Below are positions 10,771 to 20,752 of a DNA stretch of 64,000 nucleotides, one piece after another. The DNA is from Coenobita brevimanus (lineage: Eukaryota > Arthropoda > Malacostraca > Decapoda > Coenobitidae): positions 26,407,933 through 26,471,932 of the forward strand of contig CM064632.1 in NCBI GenBank assembly GCA_032717465.1, given 5' to 3'. How positions within the stretch are numbered: the stretch's first letter is position 1; every line of letters begins with the position of its first letter. The notes beneath the pieces were generated by a model. That model was not told the DNA's origin. It worked only from the letters and a program-made list of their open reading frames with translations, and did no database searches. A program made the translations under genes and the position numbers.

Positions 10771-13262
10771 GTCCTGGGGGCTGGTGAAACGGGAGCTTCA
10801 GCTCTCCCTATCACCAGCTTGCCATCAACCCCGGGAGTATTGCTCTGTTCGACTGGTGCTACAGTATTGGGAATAGCCTTCATTAACTCCTTCAATAGTT
10901 GGATGCTGCCTTAATCTGAAATAAACTGTAGTGCGGTAAAAAGAATAACTTTATAAATCGTAATATATATCTCCCAAGGTGAATAAATCGATTGCCTGGA
11001 AAAGGAATATGAAACAGGCTTCAGTGTCTTTGGAGGGTGTGTGTATGTGCATTTACGTACGGTGTATATGTATGTATTGCAGCGGACAGTATACACTCCT
11101 TTGGCATCGACGGACAGCTGTTATGTACACAACCAAGTCGTCGTATACAGGTCGTGATGGGAAACTCATTCGTCAGGTTAAGGAACACCATTTTTTTTTT
11201 TTTTTTTTTTTTTATTAGAGAAATAACCCGCCCCCACCCAGTGATCCACGCACGGGTATAGAAGGTTTTAGGAGTGTAGGGTGAGAGAGTGAATGTGGAA
11301 GTTGAGTCTGTGAGCGTGAGAGTTTATCATGGATGGAGCATCGACAGAGTACCAGCATCTGAAAACACTTGAAAGGACACACTACATTACCCTCTGTCTG
11401 CTGCCGAGGGACGTAATTTCTATAATTCTTCTGCCATCTGACTATTTTATTCTCGTAAGGATAGACATTTGGAAAGCAAGGAGTGGGATGCAGCCCTAAT
11501 GAACCCTTTCGGTACGAGACATCTCCCTTACCTGAATAACATCGGCCGGAAGTAGCAAAAACTATATTCTGGGTGGGATCGACTCAGGTCTCAAGGCTTA
11601 ATGGACGGACACACAACCCACTCGGCCTCTCAGGCACAGCCCACTTGGCCCCTCAGGGGATAAATACTGTCCTGTGTACTTTGGTTGGGATTGGATGGCG
11701 CCGTAAAGTGCGTCCACTGTCGTAAAAATGCATTTCTTCAGCGGAAACCAATAATTGGGGATAGAAATTTCATTGAGTTATGTAAATGGTACGGTATATA
11801 AATTTGATACAGTGTTTTGGCGCATGATGATGAGAGAGAAGAGAGAAATAGGAGGAAGGGTTTGAATGTTGGTGTGAGTGATGAATGTGTATATCGGAAG
11901 AGGAAGTCCGTGAGTGTTGTGATTGGTCTTTTATTGCTTATTACGCCTTAACCCCTTCACACATACGGCGTATATTTTATTCGTGATATCTACATACGAT
12001 TTTATACAACTTAGGGTGAGATACTGAGAACTGGGGAGGTTTGATTCAATGATTACTCCCTCCTCCTCAAAATGAATAATCAAAAAGTAAATAAAGGATA
12101 ATAATCCCCATCTCCACGAATTACCTTAAACTTTTTGACGACAACAAGCCACCCAACCATGTAGATAATATTTTTTATTGTCCTGAGGGAGTTAGTGGAT
12201 TTCGTGTAAGATTTCTGTCATGTGAGATTTCTTTGTGAGAATTTCTCTCAATTGAACTCTCTCAACTAGGATTTTTCTTAACTAATGCTTCTTGTAACTA
12301 AGTCTTCTCTTAGCTAGGATTACCCTCTGGATTTCTACGAATAAGATTTTTTTCTCTCTCTCAAAAAATATTTATCCTAACAAAGGCTTCTCTCTCTTAG
12401 GATTTTGATTACTGGAGATGGGAATTAGCAAACCTGTATAATTTTTATTGTTACTTTTATTTTACATATGTTGTTAATGTATGTGATCATATAATATTTT
12501 TGTGTAATCTTATTTTAATCCTTTTGCTTTTGCAGGTAAGTAGTGTCCTTTTGCAACTGTGGTACAAAAACTGTAAGTATTAAGACACATGCAAGGTAGA
12601 TACGGTGATAAACAATGCTTACAGAAAAAATATATATTCTTCCGTCTATACATTCTGTAGTACTGGATGAAATTAAAAACAAAAATCCACTTCACATTTT
12701 TACTTTTGCTTATGCCCGCTGTTCCTGTTTGTATTGCATCAAGGAGGAACTGTTCACCAGGAATTATACTCTGAAACCAGGAAACTGTGCCTTATTATAC
12801 ACCTGGCATAGTAGGTCAAAGATATTACTTGTTAGTATTTTACCCTCGACCAAATATGTATCACAAAACTGAGCGTCATTCAGCTTAACAACGGAAGCAT
12901 GAGAGAATTGCCCTTCGAATATGGAAGCATAATCAGTCACGATGATTTGAGTAACAGCATAATAAATCACTGTGCTCTGAGTTGTAAGCTGGTAAAGTTT
13001 GGCTCCGTATATTGTTAGGAAATTGTTTTAGTGATTCGTGTCTTGCTTTAAGAGTGCCGTGATTTGACGAAGCGGAAGATTTAGTGCCACATCTGGAGAG
13101 TTTATTGGTAACATAAATCAGTTTAAGTCTGAGTTTTACAAATGTGGGTACAATTCTTCTGCCTAGCGATTCACCGTGTAGCCAGGTAGATCAACCATAC
13201 CGAGATGACTATAACCATAGTGCATATTTAGAGATCAGCGATGCCCAACTTTTCGGATGCAT

Positions 13263-13310
<48 letters not shown>

Positions 13311-13847
13311 GCTATTTATCTGCAAGAAAATATTTTGGAAAGCGTGCAGTCATTGACAGAAATATCGCTACTCTGTGATAATTTCTAAGGTAAAAGAAGC
13401 ACAACTTCGAAACATTGTCCTATACAAGTGGTGTCCCTGACGTAGGCATGACTTGCGACGACGAAGGCAAAAGTAGCCAAAACACCCCTCAGAGGACATC
13501 ACTCCCTCTGGTGATTTTATATGACTAGAAAAAAAAGAAAAAATCCAATCACTTAGTAAACCTTATACAAATTCGTCCTTCCTACTGGGACGTTTTAAAT
13601 AATACCAGCAACTTGTTTAATTTTGAATGTTAGAATCAGATCTGGCTAGAATGAAATTTCATATAGATAAGGCAATTACCTGTTCACGTAAACTATGCAG
13701 ACCAGATTGCACAGTGAGAAATATTTTGACTGAATATGTAATTCAAAGATAAAAAAAAAAAAAAAAATCTGGTTCCCGGAAAGTACTCAGATTGTGAGAA
13801 GCGTATATGAATATTTCTCACTGACGTCACAGCTATATCAGAGCTAA

Positions 13848-13850
<3 letters not shown>
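10771..13850. other. No gene seen
   Basis: AT-rich spacer. It holds a T-run at 11,192-11,213, a GC-richer patch at 11,480-11,660 with two near-copies of a roughly 24-bp segment ending in CAGG, a degenerate T-rich tandem stretch at 12,200-12,400 (repeating GATTT, TCTC and AACTA words), and (TG)n at 13,267-13,308. No domain is recognisable in short frames. Confidence 0.7.
13267..13308. repeat. (TG)n microsatellite
   Basis: Uninterrupted TG array of about 21 units. Confidence 0.98.

Positions 13851-13904
<54 letters not shown>
13851..13904. repeat. (GA)n microsatellite
   Basis: Uninterrupted GA array of 27 units. Confidence 0.98.
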
Positions 13905-13906
<2 letters not shown>

Positions 13907-14082
13907 TGCGCTACATAAAGTATATGCCGGAATAGCTACACACATACAGACAGACAGAGAGAAAATGCAAAGACCGAACGTTAAATTAATGTATTGGTGG
14001 AATAGAGCATCAGGGTGATGATGATGATGATGAAAAACAAGAAATATTATTAAGCGTGAGTGGTTCCGATGGTGTCTAATAC

Positions 14083-14092
14083 GTGTGTGTGT

Positions 14093-14129
<37 letters not shown>
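14083..14129. repeat. (GT)n microsatellite
   Basis: A GT array with one TATG interruption near its start. Confidence 0.97.
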
Positions 14130-14132
<3 letters not shown>

Positions 14133-16195
14133 AAATCATATAAACAAAGATAGGCAGACCGAAAGACACAATGCAGCTTACGTATACTAAAGAGACAGAA
14201 TGCAAAAAGTGAACTTTAAAGGCTGTAGATAGGCAGATAAACAGACAGCCGGACAGATAAGATAGATAGACAAATAGATAGACATATAAGCATTTTTCAG
14301 GCAGAGTGGCAGTGATAGTGCTTGTATAACTATCGGTGGATGGAACTGGTAGGTGCACCCCCCTCTGATTGGCACGGAATGGTGTGCTGTAACTAGTTCT
14401 TATAGTGTGTGTGTGTGACTTCACTTTTATATGTTTGTGTATGCATGTATTTGTTTTTGCAAAGTACACGATATTCTCATTATTCTTTATGCATCAGTAA
14501 ACATCAGAGATACATAAAATAAGAAACGCCCGTCATCGGACTGAAGGGCTTTTCATAAGTCCGAGGTGTTAGCCCTGTAAATCTGATTACATTGTTTTAT
14601 TTATTTCTATCTCCAAGCAGTTTAGGTAATGTTATAAAAAAGTGTAGCAGTGAACGGGTTAGTGAATGCTGTACAATATCTAATTCTTTAATTTATTTGA
14701 GCTATTTATTTATTTATTCATTTACGCTATTTATTTTAGCTGTTCCAAAGTCCATCGGCTGCAAGAATACAGCGCAAAATGTTCTTAGTGAAGGGTCCCC
14801 TCTTAAGTTGAATTAAATCATGTAGCAGCAAGAAAACAAAAAATTAAATAAAATGAATATTCGTATTGAAGATTAAAGCCCAAAAGATAACGGCCATTTA
14901 ATATCGGATTATCGGGACGCGCTTCTTATTCCTTTTCTTTCCTTTACAGGTGGCTTTCATTGAGTGACAAGCCAAATGGTTTCCTGTAAGCCAAGAAACC
15001 ATTTACAACGCTGGGTGGTAACCATATAACCAAACCATACGTGCTCCCTACATGTCAACAAGTGGGTTGGTGGAGGGTTGGTGCCCCTCCCCGTAAAACA
15101 ACTAACTCAGTGTCAAATGACCACCCTTTACAGGATTATGGTGTCTGGCAATAGATAGATAGATAGTTATCATGGGTAGGAGATGCAAGGGAGCCATTTA
15201 AAGCCTACTAGAGAAGTCATTTAAATTGCTTTCATAACCCGGGGATATAAATTTTTCGTTTGTCTCCGTGGTTCTGCGATTGTTTCAGTCATTTCCTCTT
15301 TGCGATACCATTATCCTCTTTTTCAAAGCTTGAGAGAGTACAGGACTTTTGTTCTTATTTTTGCATCTGCCGTAGTAATAAAATTTTTATCTCATTCCAC
15401 GTCCAGAATAATCGACAAAGATTATACATTTATAATTTTATTTGTTTCCCATTTCGCCAGCCATTCATAATCGTTACCACCATGCAACGTTAAAACATCG
15501 TACGTCTGGCAAGTGAGGTGGGAGGTAACAAGGCCCGGGCGAGAAGGGTTGTGATTGGTGGACCCGTAGCAACTTGTGTCCTATTCACATCCATCGATAT
15601 ATCGATAGTCACATCCCATTTTTTTCTTCCTATTTATCGCTCACTTATTTCACGTTTCATTTATAGGTCACATGTTTAAGCCTCTGTGAATGAAATTCCT
15701 GCATTTCATGGTATCGTATCCCATCACATAGTAGTCACGAATAATGCGAAGTTGTTAAATGTTTATTTGAATTTCTACATTCTTCCCGCCTCCTCTACTA
15801 AGCAAGACATCTGTCTTATATTGCTGCGAATTTATCCAATAATTTCACGATTATGGCACAGTCATTGGTCCCGCATATTCAGTGTTGTTATTGATTACGA
15901 GAAATCATAGTACAACCTTCTTGGTCGAAGATAATATATATATTTTAAAACTCTAGTTTTGTTACCCGCGTCTCATCCGTCTCCGCACACATCACTCGCA
16001 TATGTTATGCAGTTCTACGGTACTATATAATCTACAGTTTTTGTCGTGTAACATGTGGGCAGTTCGTGATACAATGAAATTCGCATTGCGTCGGAAAAAG
16101 ATATTATCGTAATATTTAAATGCTTCTATGATTGCCCATGATGCCCTTCGGGCCTGCTGTCCCCCACCCCCCATTCTCTGCGCCAGTCGTTAGTC
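14130..16195. other. No gene seen; LINE-B end fragment and a hairpin
   Basis: A short 3'-terminal LINE-B scrap ending GTCTGGCAATAGATAGATAG lies at about 15,145-15,168. A 10-bp inverted repeat (AAATGGTTTC / GAAACCATTT, 11-nt loop) sits at about 14,972-15,003. A copy of the dispersed GCAAGAA motif is at 14,801-14,840. The rest is AT-rich and non-coding. Confidence 0.65.
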
Positions 16196-16199
16196 AAGA

Positions 16200-16478
16200 T
16201 GAAAGTGTTTGTTGGTAATTCACCGGGGAGGTCAGGATCACTTGATGGTCGTGATCGTCAGCTTTTATTCTCCCGGAAGGGAGCTGGGAGCTCCTATAGT
16301 CCGATGTAAGGGCAAGGCTGTGACCCTCACACACACACACACACACACACACTCGTCCTCTTGCTCGAGGGGGACAGTAACCACCCAGTTCGTCAGTGAA
16401 ACTTTTCGCAACCTGAGCGAGGCGCGAACTCCCGTCTACCAGATGGCAAACGAGAACGTTACCACTGAGCCAGCGAGC

Positions 16479-16480
<2 letters not shown>
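16200..16480 (-). mobile_element. tRNA-derived SINE
   Basis: On the minus strand the head reads CTGGCTCAGTGGTAACG, with a perfect A-box core TGGCTCAGTGG. About 35 nt later comes a degenerate B box (GAGTTCGCGCC). The body continues to about 16,200 and contains an internal (TG)n, seen as (CA)n at 16,328-16,352 on plus. A (GT)n array begins exactly at the head (16,481). Such RNA polymerase III promoter heads define tRNA-type SINEs. The tRNA of origin is not assigned. Confidence 0.65.
16328..16352. repeat. (CA)n microsatellite inside SINE
   Basis: Short CA array. Confidence 0.95.

Positions 16481-16533
<53 letters not shown>
16481..16533. repeat. (TG)n microsatellite abutting SINE head
   Basis: 26 TG units without interruption. 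Confidence 0.98.
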
Positions 16534-16534
<1 letters not shown>

Positions 16535-17394
16535 CACGTGTGGTTCTTAAAATACCGTTTACTTTGCACAAAATTTCACCCAGTTACGCTCAGAATGATG
16601 CTACTGACTTATTCCGATGGCCTAGAGAAACACAAGTAAGAATGGCGTACGATGTTAATGAAATGCGGAGGACATACGAGGAAATTACCTAAGCAGGCAT
16701 TTAAAGGACCCAGCCATCAGCCGTCCTCAGGTGAGTGTTGTGGACATTTAACTTATTCTGGCAACGTCAGTTTTAGTTGTATGTTTGTTACTACCTGACG
16801 ATTTTATGTAGCATCCTGAGACCTTTTGTTATGAATTAGAATTACCATTTTGCCACGTGAGATTTCCTACAGGTTAAAATCGCCTGGAGATCATTGTTGG
16901 GATAAAATTGGTTAAGCTAATTAACATTACTGTCAAAATTATATTACCAGCACTGTGTGCTAGAATGACAGTTATATTGAAAAGAGTTAAGTATTTGTAG
17001 AATGACATCCTATATCTTGAATTTGGCTTTTTTCTTTTTTTTCTTTTGTCGCTTTGGGGGGAACAAGTTTGCATGTCTGTAGCCTCTGATTCCTTCTTCA
17101 TTGCATTAAAAATAAAATAATTTCAGTTCATTATTAACCCGTTGAGAGCTATAGGACTCATTTGGGACTTATCAGAGTCGAAAGCGCTAGGCCTCAAATT
17201 AGCGCGATTTTCAAAGGCGTACAAAAACCGCGCCACGAGGAGTAGGTGGCTGAAATTTGTATGGGAAATAGGGGCAGGTGGCAACTCTCCATACCACCCA
17301 TGCACTGCCCCATATACACTCAGAATACGCGCATGCGGGCACCATAGAGTACGCTCGGAAATTTTCCTGATTTTCCTCCAGACCAGGGGATCTG

Positions 17395-17398
<4 letters not shown>
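16534..17398. other. No gene seen
   Basis: AT-rich spacer with a T-rich run at about 17,026-17,048. Nothing recognisable on either strand. Confidence 0.7.

Positions 17399-17479
<81 letters not shown>
17399..17479. repeat. Compound (CA)n(GA)n microsatellite
   Basis: (CA)n at 17,399-17,433 runs directly into (GA)n at 17,434-17,479. Confidence 0.98.
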
Positions 17480-17482
<3 letters not shown>

Positions 17483-17539
17483 AATACGGGAATGGCAAAG
17501 GAGCGTCCCCTTGAGTCAGGAGATAAGGCATAAACTTCG

Positions 17540-18060
17540 TCCCTCTTATTCTCCACACCCTCCCTCCTCTCTCAATCTCCTTTCCCTCCCTCCTCTCTCT
17601 CTTATTCTCCATTCCCTCCCTCTTCTCTCTCATTCTCCGTTCTCTCCCACCTCTCTTCTCCATTCCCTCCCTCTTCTCTCTCTTATTCTCCATTCCCTCC
17701 CTCCTCTCTCTCTTATTCTCCATTCCCTCCCTCTTCTCTCTCTCATTCTCCATTCCCTCCCTCCTCTCTCTCTCATTCTCCATTCCCTCCCTCCTCTCTC
17801 TCTCATTCTCCATTCCCTCCCTCCTGTCTCTCTTATTCTCCATTCCCTCCCTCCTGTCTCTCTTATTCTCCATTCCCTCCCTCCTGTCTCTCTTATTCTC
17901 CATTCCCTCCCTCCTCTCTCTCTTATTCTCCATTCCCTCCCTCCTCTCTCTCTTATTCTCCATTCCCCCCCTCCTCTCTCTCTTATTCTCCATTCCCTCC
18001 CTCCTCTCTCTCTTATTCTCCATTCCCTCCCTCCTCTCATCATTCTCCATTCCCTCCCTC
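17540..18060. repeat. CT-rich minisatellite, about 30-bp unit
   Basis: About 16 units of roughly 30 bp built on CATTCCCTCCCTCCTCTCTC followed by TCTTATTCTC. Variants differ by CTC/CTG and TTATT/TCATT. Every strand and frame is open because the unit is a multiple of three and lacks stops, which creates artefactual long ORFs on both strands. Confidence 0.95.

Positions 18061-18062
<2 letters not shown>

Positions 18063-18117
<55 letters not shown>
18063..18117. repeat. (GA)n microsatellite
   Basis: 27 GA units starting at the end of the CT-rich minisatellite. Confidence 0.98.
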
Positions 18118-18119
<2 letters not shown>

Positions 18120-18284
18120 GATGATACAGTAATCACATGATCTTTGCCAGTGCCTTGGTAAATATAGGCTGTTTTTCCCGGACAATGACCTACCTCAATC
18201 ACCGCGGGTGGTGGGTGGGTTGCTCGCGCCACCAGCTGTTCATCTTCTGGCCATTTAATCTCACCACTACGTGACTATGTGGGC

Positions 18285-18763
<479 letters not shown>

Positions 18764-18767
18764 ATCG
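18764..18767. repeat. Target-site duplication ATCG (left)
   Basis: ATCG precedes the 5' LTR, and ATCG also follows the 3' LTR at 24,957-24,960. A 4-bp duplication fits Ty3/gypsy-type integration. Confidence 0.85.
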
Positions 18768-19517
18768 TGTTACATAGCCTATTTCATCATGCTTTGTATA
18801 ATTCTAACGCACAGTATGCTGCATGTTTGATCACGAGCGTGTTCTGCCTCACTCCCCCTTCTCTCCCTTATAGTAGGGTAAGTCGTTCTTTCTGTTGTTC
18901 AGAGCAGGATTGTCAACTCTTTGTCCCCTATGGCTTCATTTGCGCGTCCTTCTTACAAGTTGTATCAAGCTCCGCCGGCCCCTATATAATGAGCTCAGTC
19001 TCTGCATTAATTGCCACTTAGATCTACTCCTCATTTGTTCACATCTCTGTCCTCCCCTGTACAGTTATTATTATTGTGAGTGCTCAGGAAGTCTCCAACC
19101 ATCTAGCAGCTGTGTAATTTGAGTATAAGTGTTATTACATTTTTTCTTGTACTGTGTAGCATAAGGTGTTAATTCGTAGGCCTAGTGAGGTTTTTGTGAT
19201 TGGTGTAAAGTTTTTACTGTCAGCCAGTAGTAATAATATTTTGTATCTGTAATAATATATCTTGCATTAACTGAGCATTATCTGGTTTTCTCATTTTATC
19301 AGGGCTGACTTAGATAAATTTACTCTATGCTAATTTCGTGTTATAGAGGCTATTGCAGTTAACCATATATTTAACCTGTTTTTTTGCCATTACATTATCC
19401 TCATGAGTCCTGAATGTTTAGTTGTTAGTTTGAGCATTAAACTTTAACTTGTAATTTACCTAACTCTTTTGTTTTGAACCTGGAACTTTGCGGGACAGTT
19501 TTCTCTGTTCCGTAGCA
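18768..19517 (+). repeat. 5' LTR
   Basis: 750 bp, TG...CA ends. A TATA-like CTATATAAT at about 18,982-18,990 is followed by a T/G-rich segment. A probable polyadenylation hexamer ATTAAA lies at 19,436-19,441. Most differences from the 3' LTR are C-T or G-A transitions, several at CpG. Confidence 0.95.
18982..18990 (+). promoter_or_regulatory. TATA-like box of 5' LTR
   Basis: CTATATAAT is conserved in both LTRs (also at about 24,424-24,432). Its position fits the U3 promoter. The transcription start is not determined. Confidence 0.55.
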
Positions 19518-19523
19518 TAAATT

Positions 19524-19541
19524 TGGCGACCTCGTCAGGAT
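19524..19541 (+). other. Primer-binding site candidate
   Basis: TGGCGACCTCGTCAGGAT starts 6 nt after the LTR end. TGG pairs with the CCA end of a tRNA, as expected for minus-strand priming. I cannot name the tRNA. Confidence 0.65.
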
Positions 19542-19594
19542 ATTCAGGATATTATCATAAGGATATTGCCTGATATTTTGTGACTGATCTATTC

Positions 19595-20752
19595 ATGATG
19601 TCTACTATTACTACTCTTGATGAAGCCAAAGATTTTTTGTCAAATGTGCAAACAGTGTGTGATGTAGAAAACAGAACAAAGAATGAACTTAAGCTTGTTG
19701 CTCAACAATTGGGAATTGCTGTTCGCTCTCATCATTCTAAAGATCAAATTGTTGACATGATTAATGAAAGCTTGTTTAATGTAACTCCTCCAAATGAGCA
19801 AACGCAGATTGAATTAGCTAAGTTACAGCTAGCCCTGCAGGAGGCTCGTGCTAAGGAGGCTGAGTTTCAAGCACGTTCTCAGGAGGCACAAATTGAACTT
19901 GATAGGATTCAGGCAGACCATGAGTATTGCATGAAACAAGGTGGAACTGGATCATCTAGCTCTGATGATTTTGATGTGGCTAAAAATGCTAAACTTGTCC
20001 CTCCTTTTAATGAATCTGATTTAACAAAGTATTTTCAGTTGTTTGAGAGGGTAGCTACAGGTTTTAATTGGCCCAAAAAGTATTGGCCAGTACTCCTTCA
20101 AACTGTTCTCACCGGTAAAGCTCAAGTAACTTATGCATCTTTGCCTCAGGATCAATGTGATAATTATGATGTAGTTAAGAGCATGATTCTTAAGGCCTAT
20201 GAGCTTGTTCCTGAAGCCTATAGAGTAAAATTTAGGACAACTTATAAGCAAGATAAGCAATCCCATGTTGAGTATGCAAAAATCAAAGAAGATCTGTTAG
20301 AGCAGTGGTTAAATTCTAAGAATGTGGATTCTGATTTTGACAAATTTAAGCAGATGGTTTTGCTGCAGGACTTCAAAAGGTGTATTAATAATGATGTAAG
20401 CCTATATCTTGATGAGAAAAGAATAGATAATTTGTCTGATGCTGCAGTTTTAGCTGATGAATATGTTCTCACTCACAAGAGATATTCTAAAGAAAAGAGG
20501 AAAGCTGAGAGTAAGTACGTTGCCTCTACTCAGAGTACAGGTAACAGGAAAGAGAATAAAGATGATGTTTCTCAGGAAGTAAATACCAGCTTCACCTCTA
20601 GTTTTCAGAAAAGTAAATGTACTTATTGTAGTAAGCTTGGTCATACTACGGAGAAATGTTTCAGGAGACAGCGTGATGTGAACAAAAAGGAGTCTTTAAA
20701 TATTCAGTCAATTGGTCTAGTGTCCACCCTTGAGAGTTCCCAGAATTCTTGA
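19595..20752 (+). CDS. gag: Gag of Gmr1-like element (SCAN-like region + zinc knuckle)
   Basis: 385 aa from the first ATG (19,595; a second ATG is adjacent). An N-terminal helical and coiled-coil part (Glu/Gln/Ala-rich, ending EARAKEAEFQARSQEAQIEL) comes first. A capsid segment follows with LVPPFNESDLTKYFQLFERVA and YPKKYW-like sequence. Next is the stretch from about 20,209 to 20,475 (YRVKFRTTYKQ, HVEYAKIKEDLLEQWL, MVLLQDFKRCINNDVSLYL, NLSDAAVLADEYV). Its helix pattern matches the SCAN domain, which is documented as derived from Gmr1-type Gag capsid C-termini. A single zinc knuckle, CTYCSKLGHTTEKC (C-x2-C-x4-H-x4-C), lies at about 20,618-20,659. The protein would form the particle and package RNA. 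The frame ends at TGA (20,750-20,752), and pol continues in the same frame after it. Confidence 0.9.
   Translation: MMSTITTLDEAKDFLSNVQTVCDVENRTKNELKLVAQQLGIAVRSHHSKDQIVDMINESLFNVTPPNEQTQIELAKLQLALQEARAKEAEFQARSQEAQIELDRIQADHEYCMKQGGTGSSSSDDFDVAKNAKLVPPFNESDLTKYFQLFERVATGFNWPKKYWPVLLQTVLTGKAQVTYASLPQDQCDNYDVVKSMILKAYELVPEAYRVKFRTTYKQDKQSHVEYAKIKEDLLEQWLNSKNVDSDFDKFKQMVLLQDFKRCINNDVSLYLDEKRIDNLSDAAVLADEYVLTHKRYSKEKRKAESKYVASTQSTGNRKENKDDVSQEVNTSFTSSFQKSKCTYCSKLGHTTEKCFRRQRDVNKKESLNIQSIGLVSTLESSQNS

Noticed and set aside
16395..16480. Functional tRNA gene
   Set aside because: Only the A box is good; no cloverleaf with a proper acceptor or anticodon arm can be drawn, so SINE head is the better call.
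17211..18185. 324-codon minus-strand ORF of Arg/Glu/Gly/Met repeats
   Set aside because: It consists of the 30-bp minisatellite plus (GA)n and (CA)n arrays; opposite frames are open too.
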